Shown here: positions 56,930 through 64,000 of the stretch, piece by piece
Numbering within the stretch: the stretch's first letter is position 1
Layout: every line of letters starts with the position of its first letter
From: Marinobacterium_E sp035458585
GTDB taxonomy: Bacteria; Pseudomonadota; Gammaproteobacteria; Pseudomonadales; Balneatricaceae
DNA: 64,000 bases
Assembly: GCA_035458585.1 (NCBI GenBank)
Contig: DATHZN010000068.1
Location: 22,670 to 86,669, forward strand
Direction of reading: 5' to 3'
Notes under the pieces: model-generated
Told to the model about the DNA's origin: nothing
Databases searched by the model: none
The model's input: the letters and a program-made list of their open reading frames with translations, nothing else
Program-made: the position numbers and the translations under genes

Positions 56930-57418
56930 ATGACCGCGAAAGTAGCGATAGTAATGGGATCTAAATCTGACTGGCCAACAATGCAAGAGGCCGCGGATAT
57001 CCTCGATACGCTGGGCGTAGCCTACACGGCGGAGGTGGTTTCAGCGCACCGCACGCCGGACAAGATGTTTCGCTTTGCAGAGGGCGCTGCGGCTCAGGGG
57101 ATAAAAGTAATTATTGCCGGTGCCGGCGGTGCTGCACACCTCCCAGGAATGATCGCTGCTAAAACCTTGGTACCGGTGTTGGGTGTGCCGGTGCAAAGTA
57201 AAGCGTTGAGTGGTCAGGACAGCTTGCTATCGATCGTACAGATGCCACGCGGTATCCCGGTTGGCACACTGGCAATCGGTGGCGCCGGTGCCTTCAATGC
57301 GGGTCTTCTGGCTGCGCAGATACTGGCTACCGAAGATGCATTGTTGGCTCATCGTCTCGGTGAGTGGCGCGCTGATCAAAGTCAGAGCGTGTTAGATAAC
57401 CCAGATCCGCGAGGATAA
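56930..57418 (+). CDS. purE: N5-carboxyaminoimidazole ribonucleotide mutase
   Basis: PurE shifts the carboxyl group of N5-CAIR to make CAIR in purine synthesis. The 162-residue protein is class I PurE: VMGSKSDWPTMQEAADIL at the N terminus, VVSAHRTPDKM with the catalytic histidine, AGAGGAAHLPGMIAA, and VQSKALSGQDSLLSIVQMP. It is followed four bases later by purK, so the two enzymes that form and use N5-CAIR are made together. Confidence 0.97.
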   Translation: MTAKVAIVMGSKSDWPTMQEAADILDTLGVAYTAEVVSAHRTPDKMFRFAEGAAAQGIKVIIAGAGGAAHLPGMIAAKTLVPVLGVPVQSKALSGQDSLLSIVQMPRGIPVGTLAIGGAGAFNAGLLAAQILATEDALLAHRLGEWRADQSQSVLDNPDPRG

Positions 57419-57422
57419 TCAA

Positions 57423-58496
57423 ATGCAACTTCCCCGTATCGTGGTAGCTGGCAATGGTCAGCTTGGTCAGATGTTACAGCAAGCAGGCGCTCCGATGCAG
57501 CTTGAGGTACAACCGATCCACCCTATAGGTGACGAGTTGGTTGAACTGCGTGACGACGATGTTATCAGCGTTGAGATCGAGCATTGGCCCGACAACCCGG
57601 TTGGCGATCAGCTCAAAGGTCACAGAAACTTTCGTAACGCCAGTGCACTCTACGCGGTGATTGACCGCCAACGTCAAAAAAGCCTGCTTGATCGTCTTGA
57701 GGTACCCACTGCACCTTGGGTAAATCTCAATTCTAGCGAGAGCGATATAGGTCGAGCCCTGGAGTCTCTTGGTGAGGCGGCCGTGGTCAAGGCACGTATG
57801 GGTGGCTACGATGGGCGCGGTCAGTGGCGTTGGCGCCACGGTGGAGAGCTGCTTTCCGAGTGGGATGGAAGCTGTATTGCCGAGGCGATGATCCCTTTTA
57901 GCCATGAGGTCTCCCTTGTCGGTGCACGAAATGCTGCTGGGGAGAAGGTATTCTATCCTCTTACCCGTAACTGGCATCAAGATGGGATACTGCGCGCGAG
58001 TATTACGAATCTAGACAGATCTGCAGAGCAGCAACAGTCGGCGCAGGGCTGGCTTGGGCGAATTATGGACGACCAAAACTACATCGGTGTGATGGCGATG
58101 GAGTGCTTTGTCGTGGGTGGAGATCTGCTGGTCAATGAACTCGCCCCCCGTGTACACAACTCGGGGCATTGGTCTCAGGAGGGTGCAACCATTAGTCAGT
58201 TTGAGTTACACCTCCGCGCTTTGGCAGATCTTCCGCTGATACAGCCAGAGCTTAAGGGGGAAGCACTAATGTACAATCTTCTGGGGCGTGACTGGAAGGC
58301 CGAATGGCTTGATGTCACGGGGCTTCACGTACACTGGTATGGCAAGGAAATTCGTCCTGGACGTAAAGTGGGTCACGCCAATATCGTTCGGCCAACCAAA
58401 ACACAGTTGATTGAATCACTTCATCACTTGCGCCCTATGCTCGATCCAGGTGAGGAGCAGGTGATCGACTGGTGCTTGGAGCAGCTTAGCGAATAA
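57423..58496 (+). CDS. purK: N5-carboxyaminoimidazole ribonucleotide synthase
   Basis: PurK carboxylates AIR with ATP and bicarbonate. The 357-residue ATP-grasp protein starts with VVAGNGQLGQMLQQAG, has the ATP-site lysine in AVVKARMGGYDGRGQW, the EAMIPFSHEVSLVGARN segment, and the metal-site ECFVVGGDLLVNELAPRVHNSGHW, which carries the diagnostic NE-APR-HNSGHW pattern. It follows purE by four bases and is followed by a hairpin, closing the unit. Confidence 0.96.
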   Translation: MQLPRIVVAGNGQLGQMLQQAGAPMQLEVQPIHPIGDELVELRDDDVISVEIEHWPDNPVGDQLKGHRNFRNASALYAVIDRQRQKSLLDRLEVPTAPWVNLNSSESDIGRALESLGEAAVVKARMGGYDGRGQWRWRHGGELLSEWDGSCIAEAMIPFSHEVSLVGARNAAGEKVFYPLTRNWHQDGILRASITNLDRSAEQQQSAQGWLGRIMDDQNYIGVMAMECFVVGGDLLVNELAPRVHNSGHWSQEGATISQFELHLRALADLPLIQPELKGEALMYNLLGRDWKAEWLDVTGLHVHWYGKEIRPGRKVGHANIVRPTKTQLIESLHHLRPMLDPGEEQVIDWCLEQLSE

Positions 58497-58859
58497 AAGC
58501 TCAATCCCTCCCGCTGCGTTTATCAAGGTGGCACCTGAGGGTGCCGCCAACACCCAATCACTCCAACTGTTTCTTAGCCACAAATCGTTTTTGTTACGGT
58601 CGGTTGTTAGCTACAGTCACTTCTTAATTCACGCTTGTAGGATATCTTAATCAGTTATTTAAACGTCTGTTTTAGATTCAAAGATCCCGTTTAGGACTCA
58701 ATCCGCGCACCCAATTTAGAATGTGCTCGAAAACGTCACGGCTTAATACAAAAGAGTTAGAAAAAAATCTGTGTAAAGGTCGCAGGAGTACTAAGAGTCA
58801 TTTTTCCTGAGCGTAAGAACTGGATAGAATTGCGCGGTCTTAATTGGGGTGAACCATTC
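58497..58859. other. Intergenic region after purK with one hairpin
   Basis: The 363-base gap contains a nine-pair stem (GGTGGCACC, loop TGAG, GGTGCCGCC) at 58527-58548, with no T run after it. It is 30 bases after the purK stop and may end the purEK transcript. The rest is AT-richer sequence with no gene or repeat I can support. Confidence 0.55.
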
Positions 58860-59150
58860 ATGCATCGGTCTATCAATTTATACCTTCGCGGTCGTGGCTC
58901 TATTGATGAGTCGCGTAAAGAGAGCGAAGGCTCTTCAAATAGTGTTGACTCCCTAGTCAGAGCCTCCGTCAGCCTTCGGCACAGCCTACAGCAGACGGAT
59001 TGTTTGGACCGGAAAATGGTACTGCATACGCAACTCGATAAGTTAGAGAGGCAACTGCTGAAACAACTTGGTCACAACAGGTTGCAGAGTGCGCTTCGGC
59101 CACACCCAACATCTGAAGCTCCGAATAAGGTGATTATCAAAAAAAGATAA
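58860..59150 (+). CDS. Small protein of unknown function
   Basis: The 96-residue ORF begins at the ATG at 58860, with GGGGTGA about nine bases upstream, preferred over an in-frame start at 58830. The middle (DSLVRASVSLRHSL to LDKLERQLLKQLG) is amphipathic helix with heptad-like leucines. The N terminus is Arg/Gly-rich and the tail basic (KVIIKKR). I recognise no family. It stands alone between purK and a phasin gene. Confidence 0.5.
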   Translation: MHRSINLYLRGRGSIDESRKESEGSSNSVDSLVRASVSLRHSLQQTDCLDRKMVLHTQLDKLERQLLKQLGHNRLQSALRPHPTSEAPNKVIIKKR

Positions 59151-59427
59151 CGAGGCTGGTGATAGCAAAAGTATCAACGTTCGGATATTTGTTTCGTTAA
59201 ATCACGCTCTTCCAAATTCGGTCTGTGTCACTCACAATCGATCCGATTAAAACGGTTCACAACTAATCCAAGCAATCGCGGCTCGAGGGTTCAATCCCCA
59301 GGGGCAGCCCGCATGAGTTGAAGAAATATCTAGCTGAAGATCAAGTTGGTCGGCTAGCAAAAAAGAGAACGCTAGGTTCTCTTTTTTTAATTAGCTTAGG
59401 CTAGTTCGGCAAGGTGCCGCGCTTCGC
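59151..59427. other. Intergenic region with tRNA-like fragment and terminator
   Basis: This gap holds a GGTTCAATCC-type T-arm look-alike near 59278-59312 and a bidirectional terminator at 59359-59388. The T-arm stem has two mismatches of five and there is no matching 5' half, so no tRNA gene is called. Confidence 0.5.
59359..59388. terminator. Bidirectional terminator after the phasin gene
   Basis: AGAGAAC, loop GCTAG, GTTCTCT is flanked by six A residues on the left and seven T residues on the right. It can end transcription of the minus-strand phasin gene (stop at 59428) and of the small + strand gene at 58.9-59.15 kb. Confidence 0.88.
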
Positions 59428-59835
59428 TTATTCAGCGGCTTTAGGTGCTGCCGCTTTACGCGTTGTCGCTTTAGCTTTTTTATCCATTGTTGGCATAAGT
59501 GCTGAGAAATCAACTTCAGCGATGTTAGCTATAGACTCTTCGAACACAGATGCTAGCTCTTCACGAGCAGCTGTCAAGGCAGCGATCTCTTGCTCAGCGG
59601 CAGCAACGAGCTTACCTTCCATCTCTTTGTAAAAAGAGATCTGCATTTCAACAGCAGCCTTTGGCTCAGCAGCACCAGTCAACGCTTTTACCTGGGCGAG
59701 TCCAGTGTTAAGCATCTCTGTCATAAATGCAGACTGAAGCTCAAATAGCTTCTCGGCAGTCTTAGTATTGATCTCAGCAACCTTGGTGAAAGGTGCCATC
59801 TGGTCTGTGAATGTTTTCATCATCGTATCGTACAT
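59428..59835 (-). CDS. phaP: Phasin family protein
   Basis: Phasins coat polyhydroxyalkanoate granules. The 135-residue protein is almost entirely helical and amphipathic, with MAPFTKVAEINTKTAEKLFELQ, the phasin-typical AEINTKTAEKL core, then LAQVKALTGAAEPKAAVEMQ. A Lys/Ala-rich tail (KKAKATTRKAAAPKAAE) ends it and may bind nucleic acid. AAGGGG lies 10 bases before the ATG. Two operator-like TGCA dyads lie upstream. The paralogue at the window end shares the same core. No PHA synthase is visible here. Confidence 0.9.
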   Translation of the reverse strand: MYDTMMKTFTDQMAPFTKVAEINTKTAEKLFELQSAFMTEMLNTGLAQVKALTGAAEPKAAVEMQISFYKEMEGKLVAAAEQEIAALTAAREELASVFEESIANIAEVDFSALMPTMDKKAKATTRKAAAPKAAE

Positions 59836-59873
59836 GGCTGAGCCCCTTGGTTTTTAGATATAAATTAAGTTTT

Positions 59874-59888
59874 TTGTGCACTGCACAA
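59874..59888. promoter_or_regulatory. PhaR-like operator, proximal copy
   Basis: TTGTGCACTGCACAA is a near-perfect dyad, 39 bases upstream of the phasin ATG. It resembles the TGC-rich sites bound by the PHA-responsive repressor PhaR in several proteobacteria. A second copy lies 45 bases farther on. Confidence 0.55.
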
Positions 59889-59933
59889 TATGTGATCAAT
59901 TTAGAATAGTATGAGGTGGGTGTCAATGAATTT

Positions 59934-59949
59934 TTGTTGCAGTGCACAA
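59934..59949. promoter_or_regulatory. PhaR-like operator, distal copy
   Basis: TTGTTGCAGTGCACAA matches the reverse complement of the proximal copy except for one inserted T. The centres are about 60 bases apart, so two regulators could bind on the same DNA face or form a loop between the phasin and murI promoters. Confidence 0.55.
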
Positions 59950-60045
59950 ATTCAATCAGTGCTGTACTGACTGGTCTGAACTATTCCTTACTCATGGGGT
60001 AGAATGCGATCTGTTCGTAGATGTTAGCGATTAGAGAGAACCGGC

Positions 60046-60861
60046 TTGAGTATCCCAACAGAGCAGCAGTGTAGACCCGTGGGCGTTTTCGACTCCGGGG
60101 TCGGTGGTCTCAGTATCTTGCGCGCGATTCGCGATGAGTTACCCAATGAATCATTGGTCTACTATGCCGATACAGCCTACGCGCCATACGGTGACAGGTT
60201 TGACGACGAAATTATTCGGCGCTCGCGCCAAGTCACCCAACACCTGCTTGAGTTAGGGTGCAAGGCTATCGTGGTCGCCTGTAACACTGCTACTGCCGCT
60301 GCGATCGCTCAGCTGCGAGCGGAATTCAATCTACCGATCGTTGGTGTTGAACCCGGTATCAAACCAGCAGTTGAAAGAAGCCCGACAAAGCGTGTGGGAA
60401 TTCTTGCAACAAGCTACACCCTGAGGTCTGCGAAGTTTCAATCCTTGGTCGAGCGGTTTGGCACCCGTGCACAACTGACTGTGCAGGCGTGTCCCGGCCT
60501 GGTTGAGACAATTGAGCTACCGGGTGATCACAGTCTACGTTTGGAGTCGTTGCTGGAGGTCTATCTTAAGCCGATGAAAGACGCCCATATTGACACGCTG
60601 GTGCTTGGGTGCACGCACTATAGCTTCCTCGTCAGCGCTATCAGTCGCCGCCTCGGTAAAGGTGTAGAGATACTCGATACGCCGGCTGCTGTCGCACGTG
60701 AGCTGCACCGTCGACTGGCAGTCGAATCTCTCTTAGTTAAGGCGAGTGGAACTTTTACTCCAGTGCGATATCTAACCAGTGCAATCGATCTTTCACATGG
60801 TTCAGCGCTCATGACCAGACTTGTTGGAAGTGTCATCGAGCTAGAGCACTCAGGAGACTAA
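60046..60861 (+). CDS. murI: Glutamate racemase
   Basis: MurI makes D-glutamate for peptidoglycan. The 271-residue protein has the start VGVFDSGVGGLSILRAI, YYADTAYAPYG, the first catalytic cysteine in VACNTATAAAI near residue 85, and the second in LGCTHYSFL near 190. The start is TTG (60046) with AGAGAGAA upstream; no ATG fits the conserved N terminus. A TAGAAT -10-like element lies at 60000-60005. It is followed six bases later by the HlyU-like gene. Confidence 0.95.
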   Translation: MSIPTEQQCRPVGVFDSGVGGLSILRAIRDELPNESLVYYADTAYAPYGDRFDDEIIRRSRQVTQHLLELGCKAIVVACNTATAAAIAQLRAEFNLPIVGVEPGIKPAVERSPTKRVGILATSYTLRSAKFQSLVERFGTRAQLTVQACPGLVETIELPGDHSLRLESLLEVYLKPMKDAHIDTLVLGCTHYSFLVSAISRRLGKGVEILDTPAAVARELHRRLAVESLLVKASGTFTPVRYLTSAIDLSHGSALMTRLVGSVIELEHSGD

Positions 60862-60867
60862 ACTACG

Positions 60868-61149
60868 ATGGGTATATTGGACGGAATCAAAGCACTGTTT
60901 GCAGGCAAGGAAGAGGCCCCGGCAGTAGAGGCGATAGAGTATAAGGGTTACCAGATATTTGTTGAGCCGCGAAGTCGTAATGGCCAGTTTGGCGTCGGTG
61001 CACGTATTATTAAACAGAACGGAGAACAGCAACAGGTTCATCAGTTTATCCGAGCGGATACACTCCCAACTCGAGACTCATGCACTGAGGTGACCCTCAA
61101 CAAAGCGAAAATGACGATCGATCAGCTGGGCGATCGACTCTTCAGCTAA
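60868..61149 (+). CDS. HlyU family protein
   Basis: The 93-residue protein fits the HlyU family (PF10115), named for a Vibrio activator of haemolysin genes; but many members are short proteins of unknown role. Visible features are YKGYQIFVEPRSRNGQFGVGARI, the IRADTLPTRDSC segment and TLNKAKMTIDQLGDRLF. It has none of the HTH of the ArsR-type HlyU, so a regulatory role should not be assumed. It follows murI by six bases and its stop overlaps the converging cyclase gene by eight bases. Confidence 0.82.
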   Translation: MGILDGIKALFAGKEEAPAVEAIEYKGYQIFVEPRSRNGQFGVGARIIKQNGEQQQVHQFIRADTLPTRDSCTEVTLNKAKMTIDQLGDRLFS

Positions 61150-62119
61150 CCGATTTCTGCTTCCCAGAAAGGTGCTCATGTTCGGGGAAGGGCGTCACAT
61201 TGTGATCGACCATACAAACGCTGTTTCTCCCCGAGTGCTTAGCGCGGTAGAGCGCGGCATCAGCATCGGCCAGGAGCGCCAAAATTGGCTGTGAACCTTT
61301 CGCTTCATTACCCATCAATGTGCGAACGCCGATGCTCACCGTCACGTTTATAGCTAAATCGTCAGCCAGAAAGGGAGTCCCCTCCACGACAGCGCGGAAA
61401 CGTTCAAACAATTCAAAGCTCTTCTCCTGCTCCACGGGGCAGATGGCTATAAACTCCTCGCCACCGTATCGACCGACGATGTCGTACGGGCGAAAGGTGT
61501 CCCGCAGACGGTCGGCAAACTCCCGCAAGACGCGGTCCCCAATAGGGTGGCCGAAGGTATCATTAACTTGTTTGAAGAAGTCGATATCCAGAATGGCGAT
61601 TGCAAGTGACGCGTTGGTACGCTGAGCTCGAGCTAATTCGCTCTCCAACCGCTCAACCACTGCGCCGCGATTACGCAACCCCGTCAGCTCATCGTGGTCC
61701 GCACGATAAGCGAGCATGTGATTGGCAATATTGAGGCGTCGTTGTAACTCTAAAGTCCGCAAACCAACCCCGATACGGGCTCGCAATACACCCGAATTCG
61801 TTGGCTTGCTTACAAAATCATTAGCTCCGGCGTCAAGTGCCGTTTGGATATACTCCGCTTCGGCATGTCCAGTCACCAATATGATATAGGGTGGGTCGCT
61901 GGTGTCGACAGTGCGTAGGCGCTTGCACAGGTCAAGGCCATTGATTTTGGGCATTTCCCAGTCCAGAAGTAGGAGTCGAGGGGGCTCCTCCGACTCTTCC
62001 ATAATACGCAGAGCGGCCTCACCGTCTGAGGCAATGACGGGCTCAAATCCCCATCCCTCAAGCATCTTCTGCATGATAAAGCGTAGGGCTAAATCGTCGT
62101 CAGCGATAAGTGCTTTCAT
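61142..62119 (-). CDS. Response regulator with diguanylate cyclase output
   Basis: The 325-residue protein has a receiver domain (residues 1-120) and a GGDEF domain (140-300). The receiver keeps the acidic triad ADDD at 6-9, phosphoacceptor Asp53 (LLLLDWEMPK) and Lys105. The cyclase keeps DELTGLRNR and the active-site GGEEF at 219-223. RPYD at 210-213 lies exactly five residues before GGEEF, so it has the inhibitory I-site and should be product-inhibited. It is therefore a phosphorylation-controlled c-di-GMP synthase, which could feed LapD. No partner kinase is in the window. Confidence 0.94.
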   Translation of the reverse strand: MKALIADDDLALRFIMQKMLEGWGFEPVIASDGEAALRIMEESEEPPRLLLLDWEMPKINGLDLCKRLRTVDTSDPPYIILVTGHAEAEYIQTALDAGANDFVSKPTNSGVLRARIGVGLRTLELQRRLNIANHMLAYRADHDELTGLRNRGAVVERLESELARAQRTNASLAIAILDIDFFKQVNDTFGHPIGDRVLREFADRLRDTFRPYDIVGRYGGEEFIAICPVEQEKSFELFERFRAVVEGTPFLADDLAINVTVSIGVRTLMGNEAKGSQPILALLADADAALYRAKHSGRNSVCMVDHNVTPFPEHEHLSGKQKSVS

Positions 62120-62725
62120 CTATTGTAGGAGTTCCCAATATCCTTTAGGGCTTGCGCTAACTGTAACACCTTGTAAAGGTAGCCGCAGTTATTGGCTCGC
62201 GCCACTTTATTGAGAATAAAGTAAAATTCGTTTCAAATTATCGACACATATACCCCCAGGCTGACCCGAGAGAGATAAAATATACGAGATTCCAGATTTT
62301 GAAACGAAAAGGATATCTTGTGATAAAAAGGCCTTAAGCAGGTGGCCTCGATATAAGGCGCGCCTGCGCATTCGACTGACAGGCATAGAGTCGAATAACA
62401 GCTAGCCTGAACAGATGTTCCAGCTTTTTTAATGTGAATCGATTATCAGTTAAACGAGAGTATTCCAGCATCCAGCAAGGCTTTAGCGAAGACGATAGAG
62501 TTGGACAGGTTTGTTGCCAAAGGCCCGTGGATTAAAGAGCAGGTGAAAGCCAATAACATAATCAGTGGCATCTACCAGATATAGATTCAAACACGGCGTG
62601 AAAACACCTATTCTGAGAGTTTTTAGTTGCGCGTTGACTCGCCCAATAAATGCGTGATGCTCGTTCGCTAATTGATTACCATACGCGCAAACCAGGTCTG
62701 GATTGTGGGTCGAGTGAGGATTTCT
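62120..62725. other. 606-base intergenic region with inverted repeats
   Basis: This is the longest gene-free stretch. It contains AGGCC-N10-GGCCT at 62329-62348 and a perfect ATTCGACT-N11-AGTCGAAT at 62370-62396. A minus-strand frame of 93 codons (62483-62764) has no ribosome site or known motif. I see no transposase, tRNA or CRISPR repeats. Confidence 0.55.
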
Positions 62726-63625
62726 ATGGAAGATTTGCAAATTCTTGATGGGGGGATGGGGCACGAGCTTCGTCGTATTGGAGCACCATTCTCCCGCCCG
62801 TTGTGGAGTGCCGAGGCTCTGTTAAAGTCGCCAGAGATGGTATTGCAGGTGCATCGCTCATACATAGAGAGTGGCGCCGATATCATTACAACCAACAGTT
62901 ACGCCTGTGTACCGTTTCACCTTGGAGACCAACTCTTTCATGAACGTGGAGCACAACTCGCCCGTTTAGCGGCGGAGCTAGCGGCAAAGGCTACTGAGTC
63001 TGTCAAGCGACCTGTGATGGTAGCGGCCTCTTTGCCGCCCGCGATGGGTAGCTATCGACCTGATCTTTTTGATAAACGTCCGGCACAGCCGATCACGAGG
63101 GCGCTGGTCGATGCACAACGCGATTATGTTGATCTGTGGCTCGCCGAGACTGTGTCCAGTTTGGCGGAGTTCGAGAGTACAGCAGAGGTACTGGCGGATG
63201 AAACCAAACCGGTTTACTACTCCTTTACTCTCGACGATCAGGCTGAATCACCCCGATTGCGCTCTGGGGAGCTGGTAACTGAGGTCGCTCAACGCGTCTG
63301 TCAGACCGGTGCAACAGGTTTAATGTTCAACTGTTCGGTTCCGGAAATCATGGCAGCCGCGGTCGAGAAGGCGAAAGCGGTGGTTGACGGTCAGTCTTCC
63401 TCGCTGGCTCTGGGTGTCTACGCCAACAAATTTACGCCGATTAAGTCGACTCAAGATTCACGCAGTCAGGAGATTGAGTTTCGGGCGATAGAACCTGATG
63501 AATATCTGACTTACGCTAGAGAGTGGCGTACATTAGGAGCAACCATCATCGGCGGATGTTGCGGAATAGGACCCGAGTATATTCGCGAACTGAGTCGCTG
63601 GAAGCGGCAGAGTGGATTGCTTTGA
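62726..63625 (+). CDS. mmuM: Homocysteine S-methyltransferase family protein
   Basis: The 299-residue protein belongs to the zinc-dependent homocysteine methyltransferases (PF02574). It has LQILDGGMGHELRRIGAPF at the N terminus, GADIITTNSYACVPFHLG, the first zinc cysteine in MFNCSVPEIM near 205, and the paired cysteines in IIGGCCGIGPEYI near 285. Members use S-methylmethionine or another methyl donor to make methionine. The exact donor is not readable. I chose the ATG at 62726 with GTGAGGA upstream over a longer frame starting at 62672. Confidence 0.88.
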   Translation: MEDLQILDGGMGHELRRIGAPFSRPLWSAEALLKSPEMVLQVHRSYIESGADIITTNSYACVPFHLGDQLFHERGAQLARLAAELAAKATESVKRPVMVAASLPPAMGSYRPDLFDKRPAQPITRALVDAQRDYVDLWLAETVSSLAEFESTAEVLADETKPVYYSFTLDDQAESPRLRSGELVTEVAQRVCQTGATGLMFNCSVPEIMAAAVEKAKAVVDGQSSSLALGVYANKFTPIKSTQDSRSQEIEFRAIEPDEYLTYAREWRTLGATIIGGCCGIGPEYIRELSRWKRQSGLL

Positions 63626-63628
63626 GAC

Positions 63629-63659
63629 AAAAAAAGCCGGTGCAAGACCGGCTTTTTGT
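63629..63659. terminator. Bidirectional terminator between convergent genes
   Basis: AAAAAGCCGGT, loop GCAAG, ACCGGCTTTTT is an 11-pair stem with A and T runs on both sides. It serves the + strand methyltransferase and the minus-strand phasin. Confidence 0.92.
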
Positions 63660-63673
63660 CAATCCGATGGCAA

Positions 63674-64000
63674 TTAGCTTTTAGCAGCCATGAACTTCTG
63701 CAGTTCAGCGAAAGGCTGAGCGGTAGCCAGATCGGTCAGGCTTTTCTCGACCAGAGTTGAGAGTTCAGCTTTAGCTTCAGCTAGCGCAGCGATCTCTTTT
63801 TCAGCGGTCTCAGTAAGCTTAGTTTCAGCGTCTTTCAGGTACTTAACCTGAAGTTCGAGAGCCGCTTTAGGATCTTTGATGCCAGCCAGAGTTTTCATCT
63901 GAGCCAGTGATGCGTTTACAACTTCGGTCACGTAAGAAGACTGCAGAGCAATCAATTTCTCAGCCGTTTTCTTGTTGATTTCAGCCATATCCATAACGGG
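63674..64000 (-). CDS. phaP: Phasin family protein, 5' end cut by the window
   Basis: The visible 108 residues are a second phasin. The core AEINKKTAEKLIALQSSYVTE and the later AQMKTLAGIKDPKAALELQVKYL parallel the phasin at 59.4-59.8 kb. An internal ATG at 63994 could be mistaken for the start, but the frame stays open to the edge and reads Pro-Val-Met, as expected for the P-F-T-K region of the paralogue. So the true start lies outside the window. It lacks the Lys/Ala-rich C-terminal tail of the other copy. Confidence 0.88.
   Translation of the reverse strand, partial: PVMDMAEINKKTAEKLIALQSSYVTEVVNASLAQMKTLAGIKDPKAALELQVKYLKDAETKLTETAEKEIAALAEAKAELSTLVEKSLTDLATAQPFAELQKFMAAKS

Noticed and set aside
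59278..59312. Possible tRNA gene
   Set aside because: Only a T-arm-like segment is present, with a mismatched stem and no acceptor or anticodon arms.
62483..62764. Minus-strand frame of 93 codons in the gap before the methyltransferase gene
   Set aside because: It overlaps the methyltransferase start, lacks a ribosome site, and shows no motif I know.

Overview
The window is a continuous stretch of gammaproteobacterial chromosome of moderate GC, dense in genes and with no sign of phage, insertion sequences, CRISPR arrays or complete RNA genes. The order leuB-asd-usg-fimV-truA-trpF-trpB-trpA-accD-folC-dedD-cvpA-purF-metZ is the conserved backbone of Pseudomonas- and Oceanospirillales-type genomes. 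With LapD/LapG biofilm control, phasins, two AEC carriers and an amylosucrase-containing glycogen cluster, I infer a marine or aquatic aerobic heterotroph of the Oceanospirillales/Pseudomonadales. Species cannot be set from sequence inspection alone.

Layout. 1-17.4 kb: housekeeping backbone, all on the + strand: leucine, aspartate-family, tryptophan, fatty acid, folate, purine and methionine synthesis, plus the polar hub protein FimV and the RNA-modifying enzymes TruA and DusC. 17.4-25.3 kb: a degenerate receiver protein, then a complete protocatechuate 4,5-cleavage (meta) pathway. ligJ-ligK-ligU-ligI-ligA-ligB form a tight minus-strand operon. It diverges from an unusual LysR regulator with two DNA-binding domains, which is followed by ligC. 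Together they take protocatechuate to pyruvate and oxaloacetate. 25.5-29.6 kb: an AEC carrier, a membrane EAL phosphodiesterase and an aldo/keto reductase.

29.8-43.6 kb: a glycogen cluster of amylosucrase, glgB, glgX, glgP, glgC, pgm, glgA and a glyoxalase I gene. It can build alpha-glucan from both sucrose and ADP-glucose, branch it, debranch it and phosphorolyse it. 43.6-50.7 kb: a small basic protein, a Gdt1/UPF0016 cation transporter, a DsbA-fold isomerase, a lone receiver, gnd, and the minus-strand lapD-lapG-unknown operon for c-di-GMP control of adhesin cleavage. 50.8-58.5 kb: a GCS2-type carboxylate-amine ligase overlapping an aspartoacylase-family deacylase, a FadD acyl-CoA ligase, a second AEC carrier, a lipoprotein, and purE-purK. 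58.5-64 kb: a small unknown protein, a phasin with a pair of PhaR-like operators upstream, murI, a HlyU-like gene, a response-regulator diguanylate cyclase, a homocysteine methyltransferase, and a second phasin cut by the window edge.

I did not find a clear-cut new defence or mobile system. The most unusual items are the double-HTH LysR protein, an intrinsic-terminator hairpin inside the first codons of truA, the amylosucrase placed at the head of a glycogen cluster, the overlapping ligase/deacylase pair, a 10-unit in-frame hexamer repeat in fimV, and the paired operator-like sites upstream of the phasin.
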